Shown: piece by piece, positions 36,316 through 48,450 of the stretch
How positions within the stretch are numbered: position 1 is the stretch's first letter
Layout: each line of letters begins with the position of its first letter
Assembly (NCBI GenBank): GCA_030762175.1
Contig: CM060843.1
Location: 111,135,869 to 111,199,868 of the forward strand
Length of the DNA stretch: 64,000 nt
Source of the DNA: Metallyticus violacea
Lineage: Eukaryota > Arthropoda > Insecta > Mantodea > Metallyticidae
Direction of reading: 5' to 3'
Position numbers and translations under genes: made by a program
Notes under the pieces: model-generated
Seen by the model: only the letters and a program-made list of their open reading frames with translations
What the model was told of the DNA's origin: nothing
The model's database searches: none

Positions 36316-36327
36316 TTTCTTCAGGAT

Positions 36328-37082
36328 GTTTCATGTACTGTGTTGCAATGATTGTAATTGATAGGACTATTAGAACCCCATGCGTACTCTCCAGTTCTAG
36401 CTCTCAAGAACTTCAGGCTATTCCCAAAACAGAAAGAAAACCGCGAGGAAGAATTTTTTTTTCTCACTAGATTTTGAAGTAATGGAGGCTGTAAACTCTT
36501 CCTCCAGAAAACCGTAGAAACGATAGGACATTACTGGAAAAGAAGCGTCAGTTCTCCATTTTAACATCTTCGATGCTTGTGATTCCTATCGGAAATGGGG
36601 AAAAAATGATGATCACTAAACAACAGAGAAAACTCTTGTTCAATAAATTATAAATAATCAAAATTAATTGGTCAAACTGTCTATATTAATATTGAAAACC
36701 AAACATTTAAACAATATTCCCTTTTTACTGCAATAAATTACGTGCAAAGTATTTAAATATTTCTGAATCAACACATGAAAGCCTATCTCCAGGCGTATAA
36801 TTTAACTCAAAGCAACCCTTAGATCACATAAAGGGCTGTTATTGGACCATAATTACTAAAACTATATTCTTACAGTAGGGGATAATTCTATTTCTCATTG
36901 TTGTCTGTTGAATAAAGGCAACGTACGCCTCGTTAGAGGAATTGTGTGAGTTCAAACGGGGGGGGGGGGGGGGCAGGATACGCTCATTGAGAGCAGAAGT
37001 GAATACATTGATTCTGAGAAAAAGAAATTCGCCTCGAAAATGAACGACTATTTCAAGATATATGTGCATTAAATAGAAATCC
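36328..37082. other. unannotated stretch with a G run
   Basis: A run of 16 G at 36958-36973. No gene supported. Confidence 0.45.
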
Positions 37083-37352
37083 TTTTAACATCTCAGGTCA
37101 TCGGCATCCCATTCACAGCAGGGCGTGAAACGGTCGACAAATTTTGCTCAGAGGCCTCTTCTTACAGGCTTGAGGTTCTTTTTCGTGCCGTAAATCTACG
37201 ACACGGGACCCATGGCTTTACTTCCCTTCCGAAGGAAGCCATACTTAGGATTATTACCCCCGAAAAAAAATCCATCGGTCCTCACCGGAATCGAACCCGC
37301 GATCTTGGGTTTAGAAGGCAAGTATAGTTATCCCTACACCACCAGGACCGAC
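37083..37352 (-). mobile_element. SINE-B copy 5
   Basis: Full-length apart from the tail. On the minus strand the head reads GGTCCTGGTGGTGTAGGGAT with B box GGGTTCGATTCC and the acceptor-like AGGACC near its end. Family hairpin and body follow. The 3' end stops at GATGTTAAAAGG, a few bases short of the usual AAAGAGCGTCC. Confidence 0.92.
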
Positions 37353-40300
37353 TTGTATTTTAAATACAATAAAGAGAATAAGTTGTAATACTTTTTTAAA
37401 ATATCAATATTTTTTTCGCATATGTAAATAAAACACTTCGCATTTGATGGCCCTGAGTACTATGAAAAGTGGGGCTGAAACGGCAGGAGGAAGGCTGGTT
37501 TTTGTCTGTAGATGGCACTTACAAACTGGGTGTAAATAACGAGGCAAAGCGCGTAAGCGCAGAGAGGTAGAAGCTGATAAGAGTTTATATTCATTCAAAT
37601 AGCAGTTTGCACACCTTCCTGAATAGGTGGGCACACACACGGTTTATTTGTTCTTTCGTCCATTAGTTTCAATTGTATTCATTCGTAATAAATAAACCAA
37701 GTAAAATAATTGCATCAACTTTGAAAAAAAGTAAAGTACAATATTTACGGATTGCAATTTATATTACTAACACTATTGTTATTACTATTATTACCCGTAG
37801 GGATTATTAATTATCACCAACATTAAAGCGACCATGCAGAAGTAAAAAAAAAGCATAAAAAAGATATTAAATTTTTTAAGCAATGGCCTACATTATGTAT
37901 GTAATTTATCCTCCGTCAAATCACGTTAAACTCTTCTACGCCTTTTGTCATTTTAAGTATATTTATTTTTCATTCTTCTTTAAATTGAACATTTCTACTT
38001 AAGTTAAAACACGGTAAAATGTCCTCCTTCAGTTTTAACATAAGTGTAATAAGTATGCACTCTGTGTTCTATGAGTAACTCTGTCATATTCTCGCCTCTG
38101 TCTCTCTACATGTTCCTTGTAGAGGTCTGCCCATCTGTGCCTTGGTCTTTCACAGTGTCCATCATTTCTTAGCCTCGCAAAAAGGCCTCTTCACTTCCAT
38201 TTTGTCCTCGTTGGGAGCCATCCGTCGTGTATGACAGCACTCGCAGCGATTTGTTTGAGATGTACCAAGCATCTTCCTTTCCTTGTGTCGGTCGTATATT
38301 TGAAAAGTTTGGCAGTGAGATCACAAGTTTGGTAGCGGCACAGCAAATGCATAGCTCTCCAGTGTCTCGAATTTAAGAAATGCTTTAAAGTATATAGGTA
38401 ATTTATATAATAAAGGCATGTAATGGAATATCAGTTAAATTTTATTCGAATTTATTTCATGTAAAAGATATTTATATATTGTATCATGCAGGAGGGTATT
38501 AGTAAATGTTATTGACAATACGGGGGTTAAATAAAAGATGGGTTTACATGTTCACCATTATGTCACAGACCAAATTATTAGAACATTCGCTATTACTACA
38601 TTAGAACAATTCCTAAAACAACTAGCTGAACATGGGAAGAACTTAGCATCTTGTATCAGAAAATATCTTAAGTCACCTCTAATTAAAACTATAAAATAGG
38701 GAGAAAATAACGGTGCCAAGTACAGATTAACCACTAACTAACAAAAAATTGAACATCACAATTATTACTCCACATTACCATACTGGCTATCATTAGGGTG
38801 ACCCACCGAAGTACATTGGAAAGACGCCCTCCTCCTTCTAAGTTCAGTTTCTCCACGCACCCACGTTCAAACCGAGACCCACTATATTTACTAGATCACA
38901 ATGTAGGTATCGACAATAGACAAAATAGTATAAATGTGGCCAGTGGTGTTAAGTACATAGCTTCGTTAATGTCGTTTGTTGCAGTTACCTGGTTTATTAC
39001 AATATTTTATAGTTAGAAGTAAATCAACAGTAGCGAGTTACTTCTTTTGTTTTTATTACGTTAATATTGATTTTGTGAAAATCACACCAGGAGCTTGTGT
39101 CATAGAAAGTGTTTGGTACAACATGGTTTGCTCTTGTATGTCTTAATTATGGCAACGCACGCACAATACCATATTTACATTTCCTAAATAGCAGTAATTG
39201 AAGTGCACAAAGAGTATAAATTGTGTAAACTTTGCAGTTACTGATGAAACTGTAGTGTGTATTAAATATTTCATACCAAAATTTATGGTTAGGGAAAACA
39301 TTTTTTGTGCAATTCCCTAATGTATAATACCAGTGTAAGTAAAGTAAACCTACGCTTTTATTTTATTACGTTAAGCATTTATGAAAAAGTAAATTAAAAT
39401 TTTTCTTGTAATAATATACTAATAATATCTGAATTGAAAAAAACACGTTATACATTTAAGCTTCATCAACTTATTTTCATTCGTATTTTATCATATGTCA
39501 AATTGTACTGCTTTTCATTAACTAATTTATTAAGTAAGTATTTATGTAATTTGCAATATATACCATGTATTATATTTAAATGCCCGTTGGCTTCATCTTA
39601 TTGTAATTTAATTTTCATATTTAAATTTGCTGTGCTTCTCACCCCTATGATTCACATCCATCCATCCTGCACCAAGTGCAATAAACGTTCATCATTTCCC
39701 TCCATGACTGAATGACGTAATTACTTTTATAAACGAGAATATATTTCACTTATAACTTCATTTCCAGTGGAAGTCAGTAAGAAATGTTGACATGTCTTAA
39801 ATTAGTTACGGAACAAGTTAACTTAGTGAAACAAGTGCTTTCGATCCAATCTTGTGCTCTGAAGAATAATATATTGCAGAAGCGTCATGTCGCGCAAAAT
39901 GGAAGAAGGTATAAACTACAGAAAAAAAAAAAAATTCATAGCGAGGAAATAAGTTGCAAGTTTTGAAAATCTAGTGATTAATGGTGCAAAAGTTAAAAGT
40001 CAATAACTTCATTATAACCGTCATTTTCAAGTTTTGAACTTTTCAGTCGAATGTTATTGCTGTATATCATGCCACCATCTTCAGTTGTAATTGAATACGA
40101 CAGGGGCAAGCGGTGATTTAATAAACTCTATCACTAGGAACAACGTTTTATGTTTCTGATCGCTGATGCCACATTTCATGAAGATAGCACAGCTCTGTAA
40201 TACGATCCGCGCTATTGAAACTGAATGGCATGTTTAATGGGAGCTTGATAACAAAAGCTATAAATGCATATATCGCTAAAGTTTGATATAACAAGAAAGG

Positions 40301-40441
40301 TTCCAGTTTTATTTCCTTTGTCCCTTTGCGCGGTAAAAATGCATGGCCCAGAAATACTTAAGCGCAAATAACTATGGGAGTAATGTATGTGTACAAAAAC
40401 AAGTAAAACACGAGAGTAAATTGAAAATGGAACGAGTATAA

Positions 40442-40446
<5 letters not shown>
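37353..40446. other. unannotated AT-rich stretch
   Basis: About 3.1 kb with no supported gene. Short frames (37404-37640, 38798-39016, 39434-39715) have no recognised motif. The minus strand at about 38060-38345 has coding-like words (RPRHRWADL) that might be a LINE remnant, too weak to call. Confidence 0.4.

Positions 40447-40489
<43 letters not shown>
40447..40489. repeat. (AT)n microsatellite
   Basis: About 21 AT units; a minus-strand open frame through it reads alternating Ile-Tyr, an artefact. Confidence 0.97.
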
Positions 40490-40493
<4 letters not shown>

Positions 40494-41179
40494 AAAGGTT
40501 ACATGTATAAAATAGCAAAATAATTCCACGGAGTAGTTTGAGGTAGGAAATTTAAATTTAGTTTAAATAGATATGGACTTACATGGGCCAAAGAAAGCCA
40601 AAAGAGTTGTCCTGCATAATTGGTTGTGTTTTCCATATGATGGTCGTATTTTATTTCTAAACTTTAAGAAACTTTAACTTTATGGTTCCATTAGGGAAGC
40701 AAGGTGTACTGCTAATTTGTAATAGTAGTAGAAGAGTATTTATTACGGTGACACCAATATAGCTGGTAGTTGGTATACGATGACCTATAACATTCAGTAT
40801 TAATATTAGGTTAGAGTGTAAGATATACTATTAATATCATATATTATTACAGTAAAAAATTTAGCACAAAATACCTTCACATGGACTGTTGTTCTAAAAG
40901 TTATTATTAGTATGATAATCAGAATAAAGTCACATAAATAGACTTAAACATATTTAATATGCCACGGTTCGGAACTTATCTACTTAGGGCAATAATAAAA
41001 TACCAATTCTTCCATGCTATCAGACAAAACACAGGCTCTTACATTTCAATTGCTCAAGTTACTCCAATCTCAGTAAGAATTCTATTTAATTCTCTATCCC
41101 AAAGGCAGCTTCTGTTGGATTACTCTTACATCTCTGTACATAGGTAAGAAAATAGTAAATGTTCAAAGAGATACCCTAA
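40490..41179. other. unannotated spacer before the LINE 3' end
   Basis: No signal recognised; may include more of the degraded LINE. Confidence 0.4.
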
Positions 41180-42070
41180 AAAGATCTTGGTGCAATCCCT
41201 GGTGATGCCTCACTTGCGATTTTCTGATCACAGACTTAAACCCTAACCTAACGCAAAAACTACAGCGTGTGCATACGTTACATCTGCGATGTGCGTCTGT
41301 TCTATGATATAACACCCTCCCTCAATATGCCGTCTTGGGTCCGCCTAAAAGACCGAAGAAACATCTATTGTCTCCCACTACTTTTCAAAATTATCCATAC
41401 ATTTTCTCCATCTTATCTATTTTCTCGTTTTCAAAATCTGTCTTCCTCTTATAATCTTAACACACGTTCTGAATCCAGCACGTACTTTGTACCGTACATC
41501 ACTTTATTCATCATTCACCGTAACCACTGCCCATCTGTGCGATGCATTGCCACGGGATATCAGACTGCCGAACTTTAGGAACATTTCATAAGAAATTGTA
41601 TAATATTATCATAAATAATCGATTATCCTAGATTCAGATTCTTTTTGTTACAATGCATGAATTGCTTTGTTTTATCCTGCTGTAGAATTATTCATTCTAT
41701 TATTTTATTACTATCATAAATATTCCTATCACCTTCATAGTACTGTCAGGGTTTAACTTTATGTTTTGCTTGTGTCTTTATTTCCATTTTCAGGGTTTAA
41801 GTAGGTTGGCATATGTATAAATTGGCATTACTGGTGCTTGTTGTATATTATTGTTCTTTTATTTTGTTATATTTTTAATCTCCTTATTTATATACATCAT
41901 GTTTTACATTGGTTTATATGTGTGCGAATATTGTCAACTGTACTGTCAATGTTGTAATTGTAATATTGTCGCTATAACTTCAAGTAAGTATTATTAGATT
42001 GGCAGAGCGGAAGAGAAGGCCTAATGGCCTTAGCTTTACGAAAATAAATAAATAACTAAATAAATAAATA
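41180..42070 (+). mobile_element. CR1/jockey-like LINE: protein C-terminus, 3' UTR and tail
   Basis: From 41184 the translation ILVQSLVMPHL, then LTQKLQRVH, then after a one-base frame change CIRYICDVRLFYDITPSLN and WVRLKDRRNIYCLPLLFKII (41267-41395) follow the order seen at the C-terminus of many insect LINE proteins, ending LPRDI/TAEL-like near 41575. The 3' UTR ends with the short hairpin AAGAGAAGGCCTAATGGCCTT and a tail of AAATA/AATAA units (42041-42070), typical of CR1-like elements. The 5' part is absent: a 5'-truncated insertion. The frameshift at about 41265 makes it non-coding. Confidence 0.82.
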
Positions 42071-43849
42071 TGCAATAGTTCATTGCGTTGACATTGAGGT
42101 TCCCTCAGACCCTTATGTAGCTAATTTTAAATGAAATTTATCAATTAAATTGTGTAGATTTTCCTTTAGAAAAAGAGAAAAAACTGAATTGAAAAAAACT
42201 AAATGGTTATTAAATAAATATTCTACAGAGCACAATCACGTATTAACCTAGCGATTTTAATCAATTTCACTTAACAAAATAATCTCTGTCACAACGCACA
42301 AAAAGAGAGGAACAAAGCATGGCAATAATTAAAAACACAATAAGTAAACAAACCAACAAGTGAATTTTGGAACATTTAGGATTTAGAGAAACAGATGTAA
42401 TTTTATCCTCAAATACCTTGAAACACCTTTTAGTTGTAAATACTACATTACATGGGATTTGTTACGGCATTTTCGTTAACCCGGTGATAGACTGTTTTGA
42501 TTCTATAAATACAAATTGATGCACTAAAATCTTTAAGGTTAATATGAGAAAAAAAACTGTACAATATTAAACAAAATGTCAAAGATGAAAAGTTTGCTTT
42601 TTTTTTTTTTTTTACAGCTAATCTACTGTTAGGACCAGAATGCATGAATTCATATCCGTAATATCACACAACAATTAGACAGTAATTATCTTTAGATCAA
42701 ACGGCCTATAGAGAACTAAAGTGGTATCAAATATTTATTGCATAAAATTAACTTTTCAGTATAAATTGCCTTCCATTTTGTTTTAAAAGAGTTAAGTATG
42801 AACTAATGCATTCTACCAGCCGTAGCTAATAAAAAGCAAACTATCTTCTGGATTAACTTTTCTGACCCCCCCTCCTTCCTTGAAAATGGAACGTTTTCAG
42901 CATTTTCCTTCAGGCTCGTCTCATTAAAAATTCTTAAGTTTGCTGACTTGTAAAGCGTACGATTCTTCCTTAAAAAGCCAGAATGAAAATTAGTTAAGGA
43001 GAATTCTTCACAAGTTTCAAAAATAGCCTTTATTATTCAGAGATATCTTTGCAATATAAAGAGCTATTCCTTAAAATCGAAATGCATTGGACATTTTCAG
43101 TTATTTGTCATGGCAGTTAAAATGGGAGGATACGAAATAAGGTATTTTTATATTTTGAAATATTGTTGTAAGAGTGATTTTTTAAGCAGTGCACTTACTT
43201 CTATGTCAAAGGGGGATATTTGATATTTAAGGATTTATAACTAAATGTTATAATGTCGTTTCTTATATCTTATCTCAATAATTCATCGAAACTTAGGAAT
43301 GGGAGAGAAAACCAAAGTCTAAAATCTATTCTTGAATTTCATGCAACAAATGAGTGAAAATTCCAAATAGTTTTGCCCTTATCTGCTATAGTTCTCGTGA
43401 CTGTGAATGAAAATAAATAAATGGCAAAAATGAACATGAAATTCATTGAAAAAAAAATATTATCTAACATTCATCTCCACCACTTGTATGATCGGAGCTG
43501 CGCTGGTAGTTTTACAACATGAAGTCTGCACAAATATTCTATAAGTTCACTGACGAATGAATGCCAAAGGATAAAACCAGTTTTAGTATGAGTTTGTGTT
43601 TGTATTCTGATAGACCAAGTGCTCATAATGGAAATGAAAACTTTTAGAGTGAACAGAGTCGAAATGACTACAGAGTATTATATAGGAAGCTGATACCAGA
43701 AAACTGTTCATGACAACCCTTGCTCTATCTAAGCAATTTAAGGCTGTCAGGCCGTGTATAGGTCCTATAGTATAGAACAGAAGGAAGTCAATGAATCCTA
43801 AGATTTATAATAACTAATTAGGCATTTTCGCTTTCTTAAAATGAACTGA
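42071..43849. other. unannotated AT-rich stretch
   Basis: T run of 15 bases at 42599-42613. No gene supported. Confidence 0.45.
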
Positions 43850-43955
43850 AAGACACCACGTAAATCCTCAGTCAAATTAATATCGCAGGATTTGAACCTA
43901 TGACCTACCGAATACGAATAACGTGTGTTATCACCTGACCAAACTGCTCGGTAGT
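43850..43955 (-). mobile_element. tRNA-like SINE head, another family, degenerate
   Basis: On the minus strand, ACCGAGCAGTTTGGTCAGGT with TTTGGTCAGGTGATAAC (A-box-like) is followed about 45 bases later by ATAGGTTCAAATCCTGC (good B box). After it comes CTGAGGATTTACGTGGTGTC. One copy only. Confidence 0.5.
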
Positions 43956-44652
43956 ATAAATCAGCAGATACCAAATAAATAAATTTAAAAACACATTTTA
44001 CTTGTAAATATGAAACAAACTTTCAGCTTCGTGTCTCGGATGTAGTTATGCATTAAACTATTTTAACATGCAATCACAGTTGCACCTTTACATACTTTTT
44101 AAATTATTTATAATTAATTCATTTAAACTCAGTGCTGTTACTGAAACTGTTTCATTCTTTTGAGTGTGGCAACTTGTAACAGTGCCATAGGTCTGTTATA
44201 AACTGAAAGCAACTGTTCAGCTATGCTTTTAAAGGTGGAAGCAGGGGTAACAGCGATAGACTGATGAGCAGTATATTTAATATAAAAGCATTTTTGTTAA
44301 GTATAATCAAATATTGGGAAAAATCGTTAATTGAAAGATAATGGAATAAAAATGCTGCTGAAAAGAAACAAGAGAAAGGCATATTATGGACTACAATTGC
44401 CATTGCATCAATCTGTAATTTTGTCGCTCTATTTATCAATAGAAAATTTTTAAAAATTGTTTCATGACAACTTGTACAATTTTCGATATAATTAATTGCT
44501 TAAGAATGCATTACAATGAACAAAATTCACGTCGAGTGTCACAGTGATGATAATTGTATCTTTTTATTGTTTGGAGCATTAATATATCCTCGCAAAAGGC
44601 AAAATACTTTGTTGTATTTTAGTTTTCACTTTGAATTAAAGCAAATGGTGTC
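43956..44652. other. unannotated AT-rich stretch
   Basis: No gene supported. The last 8 bases (44645-44652, ATGGTGTC) are the left target duplication of the next SINE. Confidence 0.4.
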
Positions 44653-44944
44653 ATCTTCTTCATAGCCTTTTACAGCCCCATATGGGGCTTTGCTTACCGC
44701 AACGATCGCAGTGTTCTCTACCTCTATCTCGTGATAATGGTAGAGTGCAGTATTGCAGGGGGCATGTGATCAGCACACCGCATTCCGCTGATCGCTATAT
44801 CGCGGCTTACTAGATCGAAGATACCTCTCCACCAGGCAGCTTCCCAATAGTCTTCACGAAGCTGGGTGGACCCCGTTCCAAACCTTCCTGCCCTTCCTAC
44901 CCGCAGTCAGCAACGCTAACCACTAGACCAAGGAGGTGGATCAT
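44653..44944 (-). mobile_element. tRNA-type SINE, fourth family, with target duplication
   Basis: GC-rich compared with its flanks. On the minus strand the start TCCACCTCCTTGGTCTAGTG contains an A box (TGGTCTAGTGGTTAGCG). The B-box position reads AGGTTTGGAACGG, degenerate. The body includes CTTCGTGAAGACTATTGGGA and AGCCCCATATGGGGCT (a hairpin). ATGGTGTC flanks both sides (44645-44652 and 44945-44952). Different in sequence from SINE-A and SINE-B. Confidence 0.68.
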
Positions 44945-44952
44945 ATGGTGTC

Positions 44953-46989
44953 TAAAATGTAATATATATTATATCGTATATCAGGTGTTTTCTATATATT
45001 GGCCTCTAATTTTCCCCCATGTCTTCTAAGCTAAGTAAAAATGATTCAGATAAATTTGAGTCGACATATCTTGTGTATCAGAAGCAGAGTTAAGAAGGGC
45101 TTTCTTTTATTCCATACATGCCCACGAAGATCGAACGCATGTTCGTTATCCTCGGCATTAGTGGGCACATCAGATTGATGTTGCTCTGGGATCTTCAACA
45201 TTTGTCATGTCTGGACTCTCTATGTGTCTCAAAAAGCAAACACTTTCATAAATTAGACTACAATTAATGATAAACTTAAAATAACACGTCTGCACTAGCA
45301 ATAGGCGAAGTCGTTTTAAGCTCATCGCGGTTTGAGAGCAATGCGATAAAAGCATACTACAATCTGATGTGTAGATGAGTTTTTGTGGAAGAAGCTTTCC
45401 CCTTATATTGGTATTCGGTTTATGAAGGTTTCGGTAAATCCTTTCCCCACAGAGTATCAGAAAGCCTCTCACTTTGCCCAAGCGAGAGGAAGAAGGTGAT
45501 GCACGGACTCCGCAAACTTGGAACAGAAAGGAAGGGGAGAGAAAATAAAGGAAAGCGTAATAATATCCCGTCCCACCTTTGCCATTTTATCACTGTGGGA
45601 AACGAGTAAAGTTAGTCTCCTTTTTCGGTCCCTTGTTTACTCAACGAACGGAGTTGCCACGTTACTATAACAAAAAAATAAAGCAACAACAGCAGTGGCA
45701 TAGATGTCGGAACGTGACTGCGGTAGAAGTAATATCTTCCTGCTGCGGCATCAGCGGGGTGTGGTTCGCTTATATTATCGCCAATATCAGCTGGCCTCTC
45801 CTTTTGGAATGTGAGGGTGTTGGAAATCCACTGGAATGTAAGTAAAATACAGTTCAACTTGCCTTCATAACTTTTTGTAAAGTATTTAGCAACGGTGCCA
45901 GAAGCCACAAACACAGAGCTAAGCCACGACTATTAGCGAACAGCTCTTGGGAAGCTTGGTTCATATCCTTCCTTTCATCGTGTTTCCTCTAGCTCTGTTT
46001 ATATTTCGAAAACCACCTACAGCTTTATAGAAGCGCTCTGTACACTTGTAACATTCCAGAACAGCACGCATAAGACTGGATGTCCCGTACCATGTAAGAA
46101 AGGAAGCAGAAAATGTAGCGTTCCCCAAAATGATGGACATTAGAGACCTGCATATTTACAACCTGAACTTAGCACGGACGGAACAACGGCTTCAAAAATA
46201 AACTACATATACGCTACGCTAGAAAACACAAAAATAAAACATAAATAAAATAAATATTTCGCATATAAATCAGAAATAGGTACAATGCGAACGCAAAAGA
46301 TATTGACAAAACAGAAAGATGAGAAATAGCTCTCAATCAAGCCGAGATATATGTTTGTCCCCGTCTACAAGTGAAAAATCTCAGTTCTGTTATCGGTATT
46401 TGAAAGCAATTATTTTTAGCTTCGCTTTTCAAATTTCCATGAATTAACGTGTTTTGTATATTTGAATAAACGAATATTTTGACGTTTTTCAGTGGGTTTT
46501 TAATCCTTGTGAAATATTTCATACATATTAAATGAATTTAACCTTTGATATTTATCTTATTTTCAAATTGTTCAAAGTCATTGACACTCTTACTTATCTC
46601 ATATTGCCACTGTTACATTATTATCAGTTGAATAAACTTCCTCTTTCCATAAGTATGTATAAGAACAACGACTACACCATGAGATGTTTCTTCTACCCCC
46701 ATTCATAAATACATGCACTTAATAACCAGCTTTCAGTTATCAATAACATATATGAAGATTATTAAGCGTTCAGAAAATATCGTTGAAATAAATCGCAAGT
46801 ACATATTACAAAGATATTAAATATGATCATCTCCTAATGAAAGCAAAAATTACTAAGGTTTTTAAAAATGTACAAATCACTTATGAAATGTTAATTACAA
46901 AGTGGGAAACCTTTGGGAAATTGATAGAAAATCCGAAAACAGGCAAAACCGAATCATGTGGTTAATTTTGGATAGAATAGCGTACTTAC
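44953..46989. other. unannotated stretch
   Basis: The stretch 45280-46180 is more mixed in composition with overlapping frames up to 103 codons on both strands. None is recognised and no splice context stands out. The rest is AT-rich. Confidence 0.35.
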
Positions 46990-46990
46990 A

Positions 46991-47053
<63 letters not shown>
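46990..47053. repeat. (ATT)n microsatellite
   Basis: About 21 uninterrupted trinucleotide units. A minus-strand frame reads it as poly-Ile. Confidence 0.97.
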
Positions 47054-48405
47054 TGAGTTTTACTAATAAAGTGCACAGATATTTGTGTTCTTTGAAATTG
47101 TATAATTTTAAATAATAAATGTGGTAGGCGTCGATAAATAATCCTTTCACGTCGGATCACCGGTCTTATAAATTTTGGCGATGAAGAAGGAATGTTGATG
47201 AGAGACGGTAATTGGGCTTTATGGGCGCTGCGGTAAATAATTTGCGCCCGCTGATCGCAGGTCTCGCCACGGCTGCTACACATCATCCACTCTCTTCTTC
47301 GATGAAACTCTCTCGAGGGCGTTTCGCTGTATTTTGGCGACTATGTGCCAGCTGGGTATGAGTGGAAGCAGATTCCGAAGGTAACGACAAATGACGCTTC
47401 GTTATTTACTTTGCTGATGTAGTTTATTCCTCTAACGTGAATATTCGGGTGAGCTCACGTCTCTCATCGAACCACGGCAAGGTAATCTTGACAAAAGTGT
47501 ATATTTATTGCGCTGACCAAAAGGTGCCAAGTGCAAAGAAATTAATTTAACTGAGTTCTTAATGCAGTTCAACATTATATCGGCCGGTTACGTGGTGATT
47601 GGCGCTCGAGCGTTGTCGCCGGAACTGGTACTTGCACTTACGCAGCTCTTCCGCTGATCTCCTGGCGACGGCAGCCACACATTTCTGGGGCCTGGAAAAT
47701 GCCAAAACCGCCCTGTTTTGGGAAAAATATAGCCCTTTTATGCACAATATCAAATGACGCCATCCATAGGCAACAGCGTGAAACACTCCCGCCAATTTTG
47801 TGTAAACGTATCTCATAAGTGAATGCTTGCCTCACTGAATTTCATTTCTATTCGCTGGAAAATTTTGTTCAAGACAAATGCTTCGCTATTCGTAGGTAAG
47901 ATGAATCATACGTTACTATCAACGACTCTTTTTTCTGGGACACCTGCAACTTTGCTGCGTGTTTGCCCTGGGGCAATGGCATTTTCAACCCTAGCCTACA
48001 TACCAAAAGGGATTATCTTGCATTGTCTGACTTTTGCCAAGCCTTTCTGCTTCGGAGAAAGTCGAGAGCTTTCGCTTACCTAATTACAATTTTTATACGT
48101 TATTCCTTAAATATTACAAAAATTACACTTTATGAATGCAATTAAACACTGCACAATATTAATTTTACATATGTCATTAAAGTTCCTCCACTGAAAGAAA
48201 ATGCACAACATACTTACATCTAATTCCAGATTTGATGATTCCAAAATTAAAAATATTAATTATTTCAATTACTCAGTAATTGACGAGGAGCCAAGGACAG
48301 CTTCAAATTGTATAATTGGTTGTAGTAAAAGTCACCTGTCATCTACAGTTGGAGTAGAATCATGTGCACAATTTTACAATATCCCTGTGTGAAAATCTCT
48401 ATGCA
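47054..48405. other. GC-richer island (about 47110-47990), identity unknown
   Basis: Clearly less AT-rich than neighbours, with many CpG words (GGGCGCTGCGG, GCGCCCGCTG, GTTGTCGCCGG). There is a TATA-like CTTATAAATTTTGG at 47164-47177 and homeodomain-like TTTATGG words. The overlapping minus-strand frames at 47559-47816 and 47638-47835 have no recognised motif. It could be a regulatory island, an exon with UTR, or an old LTR: TTTTGGCGATGAAG and TTTTGGCGACTATG resemble primer-binding sites of gypsy-type elements. None is proven. Confidence 0.35.
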
Positions 48406-48450
48406 AAAGAAGAAGAAGAAGAAGAAGAAGAAGAAGAAGAAGAAGAAAAA
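48406..48450. repeat. (AAG)n microsatellite
   Basis: About fourteen units, ending in an A run. Confidence 0.95.

Noticed and set aside
38060..38345. Possible LINE C-terminal remnant on the minus strand
   Set aside because: Only one short word (RPRHRWADL) resembles the usual GRPRxRW block, and no neighbouring block supports it.
46954..47286. 110-codon minus-strand open frame with a long Ile run
   Set aside because: The Ile run is the (ATT)n microsatellite; the remainder has no recognised motif.
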